This document shows positions 25,155-34,045 of a stretch of DNA of 64,000 nt, piece after piece (position 1 is the stretch's first letter; each line of letters starts with the position of its first letter). The translations under genes were made by a program, and so were the position numbers. The notes under the pieces are model-generated. The model was not told where the DNA came from and searched no databases. It saw nothing but the letters and a program-made list of their open reading frames with translations. Source of the DNA: Legionella taurinensis (GTDB lineage Bacteria > Pseudomonadota > Gammaproteobacteria > Legionellales > Legionellaceae); assembly GCF_900452865.1 (NCBI RefSeq), contig NZ_UGOZ01000001.1, positions 2,666,001-2,730,000 on the forward strand, read 5' to 3'.

Positions 25155-25697
25155 ATGAAATGCTATGCAATCATCACTCGTTTTGAAGGTGAAAAAGCCA
25201 CGCTTCACATTCCAACGAACCGAATCATGCTTTCCCTGATGGCAACCCAGATCAAAAAACAGGTGGCGAAGCTTGAGGAAATAGGCGAAGCCTTAGAGCC
25301 CGGGAAATATTACTCCCACACCTTGGGCGAGATGAAAATCTACGGATTTAAGCTGGGCGAGAATTATTGGGCCATCGCCTGCGACAGTGAAATCACTCTG
25401 GAACAACAACGCACCCTGACCATTAATTTGCTCTTCCATAAATGCGCCCTTCAGGATGTCGCCCAAGATCCCGATCAATTCATCGACAAAGCGCACGATC
25501 CCAAAATTAAAAAAGTCCAGAAAGAACTGGATGAAACCCACGCCGTCTTGCTCGAAGCATTCCAAAAAATGGAACTCCGCGGGGAAAAATTAAGCGAGTT
25601 AGTGGATAAAACAGAAGGGTTGAGTCAGTTATCTTTCGCCTTTAAGGAAGAGAGCGAACGCTTAAACCGCTGCTGGCCGTCCTGCACGCTCATTTAG
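25155..25697 (+). CDS. Ykt6-like longin R-SNARE with C-terminal CaaX box; probable host-directed effector
   Basis: A 180-residue protein laid out like eukaryotic Ykt6. Residues 1-105 form a longin-like profilin domain (starts [12 protein letters not shown]). Residues 114-170 form one R-SNARE coiled coil, with the zero-layer R142 in [16 protein letters not shown], close to the RGEKLDDLV pattern of Ykt6 and VAMPs. It ends C173-WPS-C177-T-L-I: a CaaX prenylation box with an upstream Cys that could be palmitoylated, instead of a membrane helix. Bacteria lack SNARE fusion and CaaX prenylation, so it should act inside a host cell on vesicle fusion. It has its own promoter and lies 11 bases before rdgB. 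Confidence 0.82.
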   Translation: MKCYAIITRFEGEKATLHIPTNRIMLSLMATQIKKQVAKLEEIGEALEPGKYYSHTLGEMKIYGFKLGENYWAIACDSEITLEQQRTLTINLLFHKCALQDVAQDPDQFIDKAHDPKIKKVQKELDETHAVLLEAFQKMELRGEKLSELVDKTEGLSQLSFAFKEESERLNRCWPSCTLI

Positions 25698-25708
25698 GGC
25701 CCTGCGTC

Positions 25709-26296
25709 ATGAAAGAAATCATCTTAGCCACCAGCAACCAAGGCAAAATTGCGGAATTATCAGCCATTCTTGCCCCCACGGTCTGTATTCCCCAATCCTC
25801 ATTAGCCATCAGCGATGCGGAGGAAACCGGACAAAGTTTTGTTGAAAATGCCCTGATCAAAGCCCGGCATGCCAGCCGCGAAAGCGGAAAACCAGCCCTG
25901 GCAGATGATTCAGGCCTGGTCGTCCCGGCTCTCGATGGCCGGCCCGGTATTTATTCCTCACGCTTCGCCGGACCGTCGGCAACGGACAAAGACAACATTG
26001 ACCTGCTGCTGCACCAGCTAAAAGACGTTCCTGAGGCTAAACGGCAGGCTTTTTTTTACTGTGCCATCGTGATGGTGCGCCATGCCAACGATCCCATGCC
26101 CCTCATTGCCTGCGGTCAACTGAAAGGACAAATCAGCCGCACCTTAAGCGGTGACCAAGGATTTGGTTATGATCCTGTGTTTTATCTGCCGGAAAGGCAA
26201 TGCACAATGGCGCAATTGCCTGCTAGAATTAAAAACACCATCAGTCATCGCGCCGAGGCGCTGCAACGGCTGCAACAACAACTTAATCCGTCATGA
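25709..26296 (+). CDS. rdgB: Non-canonical purine NTP pyrophosphatase (RdgB/HAM1 family)
   Basis: 195 residues, normal family length. It starts [18 protein letters not shown], the family's N-terminal nucleotide-binding segment, and carries [20 protein letters not shown] and [11 protein letters not shown]. The enzyme hydrolyses dITP and XTP to monophosphates and keeps deaminated purines out of DNA. It is the first gene of an eight-gene run and overlaps the next gene by 4 bases. Confidence 0.93.
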   Translation: MKEIILATSNQGKIAELSAILAPTVCIPQSSLAISDAEETGQSFVENALIKARHASRESGKPALADDSGLVVPALDGRPGIYSSRFAGPSATDKDNIDLLLHQLKDVPEAKRQAFFYCAIVMVRHANDPMPLIACGQLKGQISRTLSGDQGFGYDPVFYLPERQCTMAQLPARIKNTISHRAEALQRLQQQLNPS

Positions 26297-26733
26297 TTAC
26301 AACCAGCATCCAACCCTTTAAGGCATTAGCCACTGAGGACATTTACGACATTCTCGCCCTGCGTAATCAGGTCTTCATTATTGAGCAGCAGTGTGTTTAC
26401 CTGGATGCAGATTACCAGGATCAATCCGCCCTGCATGTGCAACTGCGGGATAATAAGACCTTGGCCGCGTATGCCCGTCTGCTCCCCTACGATAAAAACA
26501 CCATGAGTTTTGGCCGTGTGATTGTGGCGCCCGCATACCGTGGTCAGGGCCTTGCCAGGCATATGATGACCTTGATATTAAATCACCTGCAGGAACATTA
26601 CCCTCACCAGGACATCGCCATTACCGCCCAGCATTATCTGCAGACCTTCTATGAGCAGTATGGTTTTGTCGCCAGGGACACCCCCTTTGATCTGGATGGC
26701 ATCCTGCACGTTTTCATGGTCAAAACCCCATGA
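26293..26733 (+). CDS. GNAT acetyltransferase, ElaA-like
   Basis: A 146-residue acetyltransferase with an ElaA-type start ([16 protein letters not shown]), the acetyl-CoA loop [18 protein letters not shown], and a C-terminal YEQYGFV. It transfers acetyl groups to small molecules or proteins; the substrate is unknown. Its ATG overlaps the rdgB stop and its stop overlaps the next ATG (ATGA), so the three genes are translationally linked. Confidence 0.87.
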   Translation: MITTSIQPFKALATEDIYDILALRNQVFIIEQQCVYLDADYQDQSALHVQLRDNKTLAAYARLLPYDKNTMSFGRVIVAPAYRGQGLARHMMTLILNHLQEHYPHQDIAITAQHYLQTFYEQYGFVARDTPFDLDGILHVFMVKTP

Positions 26734-28424
26734 CCCGCATTGACGAATTGTTTGCCGAAGCGCAACGGCTGCAGGACCAGGAAAAACTGCCGCAGGCCAT
26801 GACGCTTTACGAGCAAATCCTGACGCAGAATCCAAACCATGAACCCAGTCTATGCCGCCTGGCTTTCGTCTGCATCCAGCTTGGCGACCACAACACCGCC
26901 ATTCACTACCTGCAGCGGGCATTGGCTCTGGACGCCGATGATCCGGGCCTGCACAACAATCTGGCGAACGCCTACCGTAAAAACCATCAACTGGACTTAG
27001 CCATTCATCATTATAAGCAGGCTATCGCGCTGAAGCCGGACTATGCTCAGGCTTACAGCAACCTGGCTGCGGTATTTGCCATGAACAATGATTACAGGAA
27101 CGCGTTGGAATACTACCGCCGCGCGATTCATGCCCAACCGGATTTCACTGCGGCACACTATAATCTCGGCCTGCTTCTTCTCAGAAATAATCAATTGAAC
27201 GCTGCACGTATTCAATTCAATAACGTACTCGCTTTAAACCCTGACCATCTTGAAGCGTACTTTTACCTCGGCGTCTTGAGCCTTGAAGCCAATCAGCTGG
27301 ATGAGGCAGAAAAGGCGTTTCAGCATGTGATCATGCACGACAACACTCATGTGCAGGCATTAACCAACCTGGGGGTCATTGCCTTAAAACGGGACCGCGG
27401 TCAATTGGCGGTTGATTTTTTTACCAAAGCCCTGACGCTGGACAACAATCACCTGGATGCGCGCAATAATCTAGCCGCGACGTTCATGCACCATGACCGG
27501 TTTGAAAACGCGTTGATGCATTATGACGTTCTGCTGAAGCAAATGCCCGATCACATTGAATACCTGTACAATTCCGGTGTGGCGCAGATGGCGCTGGGGC
27601 ACTTGAATGAAGCCATTCATCAGTTCGAACACCTGCTGTCACTTGAGCCTCAGCACTTTGCCGCACTCAATAACTTAGCGGCGGTGTTTATCCGCCTCGA
27701 GGACAAGCCCAAAGCCATTGAACTTCTTCATCGCGCATTGGCCGCCAATCCAGAGGATGCAGCCAGCCGGCACATGCTCAACGCCCTGCAGGGGAACACA
27801 GCCACCGCCGGCACCTGTACTTCTTATGCAGCCAATCTTTTTAATAACTACGCGCTGTATTATGACAAACACATGCGCGAGCAATTAAAATACACCCTTC
27901 CCCTGCACATCGAATCCCTGTGCAGGGAATATGATCTTGACCATTTCGCTAACGCGCTGGATTTAGGCTGCGGTACCGGCCTCACCGGCGAAATCCTGCG
28001 ACCTCTCACCCGCCGTCTGACCGGCGTGGACATCGCTGCCAAAATGGTCGTCATTGCCCGAGAAAAAGGGATTTATGATGAACTGATTGACGCAGACATC
28101 CACGTTTTTCTAAGCGGCACCAGCCAACGCTATGACTTAATTACCGCGGCGGATGTCCTTCCCTATTTCGGCGATCTGCACCCCCTTTTTTCCGCGGTGC
28201 GCGAGCATTTAATGCCTGAGGGTTATTTTATTTTCAGCATCGAAATCAGCGACGCCATTCCCTGGCAATTGCAGGAAAGCGCCCGTTTCTGTCATCATGC
28301 GGATTACATTGAAAGCCTTTGCCGGGAGCTGGCGCTTAAACTCATTGATAGCCAACGCGTCATTGCCCGCCAACAAAACAACACCGGCTTGCCTGTGTTA
28401 TTATTTCTGACTCAGGCCGCTTAA
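26730..28424 (+). CDS. TPR-repeat protein fused to a SAM-dependent methyltransferase
   Basis: 564 residues. About ten tetratricopeptide repeats fill residues 3-355, with the usual A-x-x-Y...P-x spacing (for example LHNNLANAYRKNHQLDLAI). A class I methyltransferase follows; motif I is DLGCGTG (411-417), then GVDIAAKMV and DLITAADVLPYFGDL. The repeats probably hold a partner protein or carrier for the methyltransferase. It sits between the acetyltransferase (4-base overlap) and the ATP-grasp gene (24-base gap) and so belongs to the same operon. The target is unknown. Confidence 0.85.
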   Translation: MTRIDELFAEAQRLQDQEKLPQAMTLYEQILTQNPNHEPSLCRLAFVCIQLGDHNTAIHYLQRALALDADDPGLHNNLANAYRKNHQLDLAIHHYKQAIALKPDYAQAYSNLAAVFAMNNDYRNALEYYRRAIHAQPDFTAAHYNLGLLLLRNNQLNAARIQFNNVLALNPDHLEAYFYLGVLSLEANQLDEAEKAFQHVIMHDNTHVQALTNLGVIALKRDRGQLAVDFFTKALTLDNNHLDARNNLAATFMHHDRFENALMHYDVLLKQMPDHIEYLYNSGVAQMALGHLNEAIHQFEHLLSLEPQHFAALNNLAAVFIRLEDKPKAIELLHRALAANPEDAASRHMLNALQGNTATAGTCTSYAANLFNNYALYYDKHMREQLKYTLPLHIESLCREYDLDHFANALDLGCGTGLTGEILRPLTRRLTGVDIAAKMVVIAREKGIYDELIDADIHVFLSGTSQRYDLITAADVLPYFGDLHPLFSAVREHLMPEGYFIFSIEISDAIPWQLQESARFCHHADYIESLCRELALKLIDSQRVIARQQNNTGLPVLLFLTQAA

Positions 28425-28448
28425 GCTTATACTCAGGGAGCTTCTGTT

Positions 28449-29543
28449 TTGCACGCATCAGTCGATTTAAATTACAATAAAAACACGCTGGCTTATTATC
28501 AATCCGCCAAAGAATTGCTGCTTCCTGCCGAACTGGTCGAAGACATCGAAGGCGTCGCCGTTCAGTTAGGCAAAAGGACCTATTATTTTCGCGGCGGAGA
28601 AACCCCGTTTAACAGCAGCTGCAGCGCCAACATTGCCAGCAATAAGTATTGTGCCAATAAAATTCTTGAACGGGCCGGCATCCCGGTTCCTAAAGCCACG
28701 GCCATCCATGTCGACGATTTTTATAATGGCTTTCTTGAACAGGTCATTGCCGATTTGAAATTCCCTCTGGTGGTTAAACCCTCGAAAGAAGGCCGTCTTG
28801 GACGGGACGTGGTGTGCAATATCCAGAACATTGAACAACTAAAAGCCTTCATGGACGATATTTTTCCCGCCTATGAATTTTTAAGCATTGAAGAATTTCA
28901 TGGTAATTTAAATTCCTACCGTGTGTTGATGTTCAGGCAACGCATACTGGGGGTGGTACGCCGCTATGCTGCCCATGTTATCGGTGACGGCGAACACACC
29001 ATCAGGGAGTTGGTTGAACTTGCCAATGCCGATCGCGCGCGCGTAAGCGACACCTTGAAGCCTATCCAGATTGACGGTGAATGCCTGATCAGGCTCAAGG
29101 AACTGGGGCTTACAATCAATGACATCCCACAACGGAACGAGCGTGTGGATTTATGTTACACCTGCAATGCCACCCGCGGCGGCACGTATGAAACCATTAA
29201 AACCCGCGTGTGCCGGGAAAACCGCCGTTTATTAAAAAAAGCGGCGGCCACCTTAAACCTGGCTGTCGTGGGGCTTGACATTGAATGCGTGGATTTAACC
29301 ATCCCGATTGAAGAGTCCGGCGGCGTCATTATTGAAGCCAATCCGGCGCCCAGTGTTCGTATTCATGAGACACCGCAAAAGGGCAAAGCCCGTCAGGTCA
29401 CCAAAATCATTACCCGCTCATTGATCTACCGCCACCCCTTTTCTTACCTGAATGTGCTATATAAACATAATCGAACAGCGTTTTATGTAAGAAGTTTAAT
29501 ATTACTCCCCATTTTGTATTTTCTTTACCGGCAACTGGTTTAA
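28449..29543 (+). CDS. ATP-grasp ligase, cyanophycin-synthetase/GshB-like, with C-terminal membrane anchor
   Basis: 364 residues. ATP-grasp elements are visible: FPLVVKPSKEGRLGRDV for ATP binding, and the Mg site IIEANPAPSVRIHE near residue 297. The arrangement resembles the ligase half of cyanophycin synthetases, which join a carboxylate to an amine through an acyl phosphate. The last ~20 residues (VRSLILLPILYFLYRQ) are a hydrophobic helix that could anchor it to the membrane. The start is a TTG at 28449 with AGGGAG eight bases upstream. As the only evident ligase in the operon, it probably performs the condensation step. Confidence 0.8.
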   Translation: MHASVDLNYNKNTLAYYQSAKELLLPAELVEDIEGVAVQLGKRTYYFRGGETPFNSSCSANIASNKYCANKILERAGIPVPKATAIHVDDFYNGFLEQVIADLKFPLVVKPSKEGRLGRDVVCNIQNIEQLKAFMDDIFPAYEFLSIEEFHGNLNSYRVLMFRQRILGVVRRYAAHVIGDGEHTIRELVELANADRARVSDTLKPIQIDGECLIRLKELGLTINDIPQRNERVDLCYTCNATRGGTYETIKTRVCRENRRLLKKAAATLNLAVVGLDIECVDLTIPIEESGGVIIEANPAPSVRIHETPQKGKARQVTKIITRSLIYRHPFSYLNVLYKHNRTAFYVRSLILLPILYFLYRQLV

Positions 29544-29569
29544 CCTAGCGGAGAGCGGGATGGCATATC

Positions 29570-30454
29570 ATGATGAACCAATTAAAAATTTTAGACGTCT
29601 CGTTACGAGACGGGGGACACAGAACCAATTTTCATTTTTCTTCGGATGATTTAAAAGCCATACTGACCCCTCTGGATCATTCGGGCATTGAATACATCGA
29701 GGTAGGTTATCGCAATGGCTCGCTGCATCCTATTCCCGACATTGGCGACGCCGGATTATGCCCAAAAGCTTACCTTCAGTTATGCCGCAACTGCATTCAA
29801 CATGCCGACATGGCAGTCATGGTTCACCCCGAGAATGTCGGCCGCGATGATTTCATTGAAATGAAAGCCCTGGGCGTTAAATTGATTCGGATCTGCGTTA
29901 TCCGCGGCGGCATCAAAGCGGCCTGTGAAACCCTGGATCTGGTCAGGGAAATCGGACTTCGCGTCTCGGTTAATTTCATTCATACCTCGCAATACCTGGA
30001 GAGCGACCTGGATGAGGTCGTGGCTGAAGCAGCAACCCACCACCCCGACATGATTTATTTCGCAGACTCCAACGGCAGTCTGATGCCTTCCCGGGTCAGC
30101 CGGATTTATGAACGGTACATCCCGCGTTACCCTGTCGCTTTTGGCTATCATGCCCATGATAATCTCGGCCTGGCGCAGGCCAATACCTTAGCCGCCATAG
30201 ACGCCGGCGTTGAATACGTGGATGCTTCGCTTGCCGGTATGGGGAAAGGCATAGGCAATCTCAAAACCGAATTTTTTGCCGCTTATCTTCATGCCAACCA
30301 CATTAAAAAATACAACCTCGATGATCTGCTCACTGCAGCCAATTATACCCGTCAGGCCTTACACATTGGTCAGGAAGCCATTGAAATGGATGAATTTATT
30401 CGCGGAATCTCCGATCTTTCAACCGCACAGGTCAAGCAACATTCCGTTAAGTAA
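29570..30454 (+). CDS. DRE-TIM metallolyase (HMGL-like aldolase/synthase)
   Basis: 294 residues forming a TIM barrel. ILDVSLRDGGHRTNFHF near the N-terminus gives the catalytic Arg13 and metal ligand D14. YHAHDNLGLAQAN carries the H194-x-H196 metal ligands. The family includes 2-isopropylmalate synthase, HMG-CoA lyase and 4-hydroxy-2-oxovalerate aldolase; the short length and the DGGH form are nearest the aldolase-type proteins. It lacks the LeuA regulatory domain. In this operon it probably makes or breaks a C-C bond next to a keto acid. The start could also be the ATG at 29573. Confidence 0.85.
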   Translation: MMNQLKILDVSLRDGGHRTNFHFSSDDLKAILTPLDHSGIEYIEVGYRNGSLHPIPDIGDAGLCPKAYLQLCRNCIQHADMAVMVHPENVGRDDFIEMKALGVKLIRICVIRGGIKAACETLDLVREIGLRVSVNFIHTSQYLESDLDEVVAEAATHHPDMIYFADSNGSLMPSRVSRIYERYIPRYPVAFGYHAHDNLGLAQANTLAAIDAGVEYVDASLAGMGKGIGNLKTEFFAAYLHANHIKKYNLDDLLTAANYTRQALHIGQEAIEMDEFIRGISDLSTAQVKQHSVK

Positions 30455-30501
30455 GCTTATCTTATATACTGCGCGACAACGCATTTAACCGGGGTGGACC
30501 C

Positions 30502-31206
30502 ATGGCTCAAAAACGCCTTTTCATTCTGGCACCCGTCATGCCGCAATCCGCCGATATCACCGGCATGGCGGAGTCGCTCTCCTTTTTGGCGCCCCATTAC
30601 CAGCTTGACTGGCATGATCCTTTGGCCGAAATGGACATCACGCTGCCCAATGACGTCTATTATCACCATTGGCAGGAAAAACTCCTTGGCCTCCTGCCGC
30701 ACTACGCGGGTTTTATCGGCTTTTCATTTGGCGGGGTTATTCTGCAGCAATGCCTCCCTCTGCTGGTCAAAAAACAGCTGATACTCTTCTCCACCCCCAC
30801 GTTTGCCGATACCCCCCTGACTGAAAAGCTCTCCCGGGTTATTGATTTGTGCCGTCAGCACCAACTTATTGCGGCTCTTGAAAACTTGTACCGTGACGTT
30901 TATTTTCCCAATTCGTTGCCAGTGACCGAGTGGGACATTAGGGACGCAGCGCAAGCAGAACATCGCCTGATGACGGGTTTAACCAAAGTACTGACGACAG
31001 ATTCAACTAAACTAATAACAACGAGCAAGGCAAATTACCTGCATTTTATTGGCGGCCAATCGCATCTGGTTAATCGCCGGAATGTGTTGGCTCCCCCACA
31101 CGGGCAATTGATTATTGTTCCGGGTGCAAGCATGCGAGTGTTGCAGGATAATCTTCCTTTTTGCAAAAAAATAATCCTGGAGAAACTGGATTATGACGCT
31201 GAATGA
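30502..31206 (+). CDS. Alpha/beta hydrolase-like protein
   Basis: 234 residues. FIGFSFGGVIL gives the nucleophile elbow with S75 in GFSFGG. The rest is short for the fold and lacks an obvious lid. The C-terminus has LHFIGGQSHLVN and GQLIIVPGASMRVL where the Asp and His regions would be, but a catalytic His is not certain. It could be a thioesterase or esterase that releases the pathway product. It overlaps the dehydrogenase gene by 14 bases. Confidence 0.7.
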   Translation: MAQKRLFILAPVMPQSADITGMAESLSFLAPHYQLDWHDPLAEMDITLPNDVYYHHWQEKLLGLLPHYAGFIGFSFGGVILQQCLPLLVKKQLILFSTPTFADTPLTEKLSRVIDLCRQHQLIAALENLYRDVYFPNSLPVTEWDIRDAAQAEHRLMTGLTKVLTTDSTKLITTSKANYLHFIGGQSHLVNRRNVLAPPHGQLIIVPGASMRVLQDNLPFCKKIILEKLDYDAE

Positions 31207-33022
31207 TGTCATTAAAATTGCCGTATTGCCTGGCGATGGCATAGGAGACGAGGTCACCGAAGCGGCCCTGCCGATCTTTAAGGCATTGAATTTACCGGTG
31301 GCTATCCACCGCGGCGACATCGGCTGGGCCTGCTGGCAGGAGCAGGGCAACCCCCTTCCAGAGAAAACCTGGCAATTGATTCGTCATTGCGACGCCACCT
31401 TGATTGGCGCCATCACCAGCAAACCGGTACGTGAAGCCTTACGCGAACTGTCCCCTAAACTGCAAAAGAATCACCTTGAATACGTCTCTCCTTTGATTCA
31501 ATTAAGGCAAAAACTGGATTTATTCGCCAATGTACGGCCCTGTTTTAATTTGGTTGACAGTGAGCGGCCATTCCGTTTCTGCATCATTCGGGAAAATACC
31601 GAAGGCCTTTATGCAGGCTTTGATTTTCACCCCCCGCCAGAACCCATCAGTCAACTGATACGCCAGCAAAAACACTGGCAGCATACATCTCCCCAGGATT
31701 TGAGCGTCAGTCTCCGCCTGCAAAGCCGGCAGGGATTGCAGCGCCTGTTTGAATTTGCCTTTCAATATGCAAAAGAGAATCAATTCACCCGCGTAACCTT
31801 TGCCGACAAGCCGAATGTTCTTCGCCAAAGCAGCGCGTTTGCGCGGGATATTTTTGAAGCCATCGCCGCACGCTATCCCGCCATCAATGCCGACATCACC
31901 AACATTGACGCCACAGCGCTCTGGCTGGTCAGACGGCCTGAAGAATTTGGCGTCATTGTCGCTGAAAACATGTTTGGCGATATTCTTTCTGACGTAGGCG
32001 CCGCGGTCATGGGCGGCCTTGGTTTTGCCCCCAGCGCCAACATCGGTCATAAAGGCTGTTATTTTGAACCCGTGCACGGCAGCGGCCCGCGCATCGCAAG
32101 CCATCGAGCCAATCCCAGCGCCATGTTTCTGACCATTGGTTTATTGTTAACGCATTTTGGTTACAGCAGTGAAGCTGAACGCATCACCCGAGCCATCGCC
32201 GCAGTCATTAAGGATGGGCGTTACCTGACCTATGATTTAGGCGGCAAAAGCACCACAGAAGAAATGGCGCAGGTGATTATTGAACAGGTCATCCACCCTG
32301 ACTTGCCAACACCGCTTTTTTTAAAACAGGGGGTTGACGCAAACCAGTTGACGCTGGACTTGCAACTTCAACAGCTCAAGCAGTACAGCACCGCTGAAAT
32401 TGCGGATGCCCTGGATGCCTGCGGTGTAGACGGGGCGCTGCTGCACATTAAACCCTTAGCCAGCGGCATCAAACTGGCTGGCCCGGCTTATACCGTTCAA
32501 TACAGTCCCTATCAACGCGTTGGACAGGGATTCAAACAAGCCGCGAATTACATTGATAACGTACCGGCCAATGCGGTCATTGTCATCGATAATCAGGGGC
32601 GGATTGATTGCACCGTCTGGGGCGACATTCTCACCCAGGCAGCATTGGTCAAAGGAATAGCCGGTACCGTTGTCAACGGGGCTGTGCGGGATGTGGCCAA
32701 AATCCTTCAAAGCGATTACCCGCTATTCTCTGTCGAGCGTTTCATGCGTTCAGGCAAAAACCGCGTGCAGAAGTCCGGTGAGCAATGCCCTGTCAGCATC
32801 AACGGCGTCACCATCCATCCCGGCGATATTCTATTTGGTGATGACAACGGCGTGTTAGCGATTCCGGCTGAGTTATTGGGCGAGGTTCTGACCAAAGCGC
32901 AGGCCATCTGTGAAACTGAAAATAAAATCATCGATGCGGTCAAAAAAGGGCAGCGTCTTGACCAGGCCAGGGCGGACTATCGTTATGATCAGCCCTGGTT
33001 AAATCCCACGGACAAAGGATAA
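31193..33022 (+). CDS. Isocitrate/isopropylmalate-type dehydrogenase fused to an RraA-like aldolase/decarboxylase
   Basis: 609 residues with two domains. Residues 1-~370 are a beta-decarboxylating dehydrogenase: IAVLPGDGIGDEV, RENTEGLYAGFDF, and the signature NMFGDILSDVGAAVMGGLG. Residues ~385-600 are an RraA/HMG-aldolase-like fold, with CGVDG, VWGDILTQAA and NGAVRD containing R499-D500, the pair used by 4-hydroxy-4-methyl-2-oxoglutarate aldolases. The fusion implies a channelled sequence of oxidative decarboxylation and retro-aldol or decarboxylation on the same small acid. I do not recall this fusion as a characterised enzyme. Confidence 0.85.
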   Translation: MTLNDVIKIAVLPGDGIGDEVTEAALPIFKALNLPVAIHRGDIGWACWQEQGNPLPEKTWQLIRHCDATLIGAITSKPVREALRELSPKLQKNHLEYVSPLIQLRQKLDLFANVRPCFNLVDSERPFRFCIIRENTEGLYAGFDFHPPPEPISQLIRQQKHWQHTSPQDLSVSLRLQSRQGLQRLFEFAFQYAKENQFTRVTFADKPNVLRQSSAFARDIFEAIAARYPAINADITNIDATALWLVRRPEEFGVIVAENMFGDILSDVGAAVMGGLGFAPSANIGHKGCYFEPVHGSGPRIASHRANPSAMFLTIGLLLTHFGYSSEAERITRAIAAVIKDGRYLTYDLGGKSTTEEMAQVIIEQVIHPDLPTPLFLKQGVDANQLTLDLQLQQLKQYSTAEIADALDACGVDGALLHIKPLASGIKLAGPAYTVQYSPYQRVGQGFKQAANYIDNVPANAVIVIDNQGRIDCTVWGDILTQAALVKGIAGTVVNGAVRDVAKILQSDYPLFSVERFMRSGKNRVQKSGEQCPVSINGVTIHPGDILFGDDNGVLAIPAELLGEVLTKAQAICETENKIIDAVKKGQRLDQARADYRYDQPWLNPTDKG

Positions 33023-33026
33023 GCCA

Positions 33027-33887
33027 ATGCTTCCTGCTGAACTGGATTTCATTGATATTCATTACCATGCCAATCCCGATCTGTACGAACGGAAAGTGGA
33101 TGCCTTGACCGCCGGCCGCATTTACCAATCCTTGCGGGGCGCCGTCGTTTTAACCAGCCATCTGGGCGCCACCAGCGTGGAAGCCACGCTTGCGCAAAAG
33201 CAAGGCTTGCCTGTTTTTCCATCCCTCATCCTCAATCACATCAGCGGCGGCATTCATTACCGGGCGGTGTTGCAGGCATTGGCTCAGTATCAGCCGACTT
33301 TCCCCGGAAAGATGATTGTCCATTTTCCTACCATTACCGGGCGACATTACCGTTCTCGCTTGGCAAGGCAGTTAAGTAAACCTCGGCTTCATGCGGAGAC
33401 CCTGCAAGGAGAGACCCTTTTCAACGATGCCTTGCAGTTGCGTCCTGAGGTGATTGACATTCTCAAAATGGCTAAGGATTATCCGATTGTTTTATCCACG
33501 GGCCATGCGTCAAAAGACGAAGTGTACGCGTTAATCGATGCCTGTGTGCAGCACGATGTACCGGCGCTGCTGCTCAATCAACCGGCCAATCCCTTAACGC
33601 ATCTGCAGGCACCGGAGCTTGCCAGCTTATCCGACCTGCAATGGCTCTGGATAGAGCAGACCTTGTTAACCTACTTGTTGTATTATCAGGATAAGGAAGA
33701 TTTTGCCGATGTCGTACAAACCCTGCCGCGGATCATTTACAGCTCCGATTTGGGACAAAGCAGTCAAATCGATATCCACACCTGGCATGAGTACACCAAC
33801 ACCCTGTTTCATGAATTAGCCCTCCCTGCTTCCCGCCAGACGGAATTACGAAAAACGAACCCCTTGCATTTATTGGGTATTATTTAA
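33027..33887 (+). CDS. DUF6282-like metal-dependent hydrolase-type protein
   Basis: 286 residues. It opens with DFIDIHYHANPD, an amidohydrolase-like H-x-H on the first strand, has LSTGHAS with a further His, and ends with IYSSDLGQSSQ, where Asp could be a metal ligand. The pattern matches DUF6282-type TIM-barrel proteins of the amidohydrolase superfamily. It starts four bases after the dehydrogenase-RraA stop and is the last gene of the operon. It may open a lactone or amide, but the reaction is not known. Confidence 0.68.
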   Translation: MLPAELDFIDIHYHANPDLYERKVDALTAGRIYQSLRGAVVLTSHLGATSVEATLAQKQGLPVFPSLILNHISGGIHYRAVLQALAQYQPTFPGKMIVHFPTITGRHYRSRLARQLSKPRLHAETLQGETLFNDALQLRPEVIDILKMAKDYPIVLSTGHASKDEVYALIDACVQHDVPALLLNQPANPLTHLQAPELASLSDLQWLWIEQTLLTYLLYYQDKEDFADVVQTLPRIIYSSDLGQSSQIDIHTWHEYTNTLFHELALPASRQTELRKTNPLHLLGII

Positions 33888-33985
33888 TTTTTCTAAACAT
33901 TCAATTCCTATACTGCGGCTTTTGAGCAACAGCCGTATTTAGTACCCACTCGGCCGCTGACCTGCTGAATGTCAACAGCAGTTAC

Positions 33986-34029
33986 CGAATGCCCCTTCCT
34001 CCTGATCAAGGCACTATGAGAAAGGGGCA
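33986..34029. terminator. Hairpin between convergent genes
   Basis: GCCCCTT at about 33992 pairs with AAGGGGC at about 34022-34028, extended by partly matched CCTC/GAGA inside a long loop. It lies between the convergent ends of the metabolic operon and the dienelactone hydrolase gene. It is weak because of the loop size. Confidence 0.3.
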
Positions 34030-34045
34030 GCCATCAGGCAGCCGC

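Noticed and set aside
31520..32104. A 194-codon minus-strand frame inside the dehydrogenase-RraA gene
   Set aside because: It is the antisense of conserved dehydrogenase motifs and has no ribosome binding site or family features.
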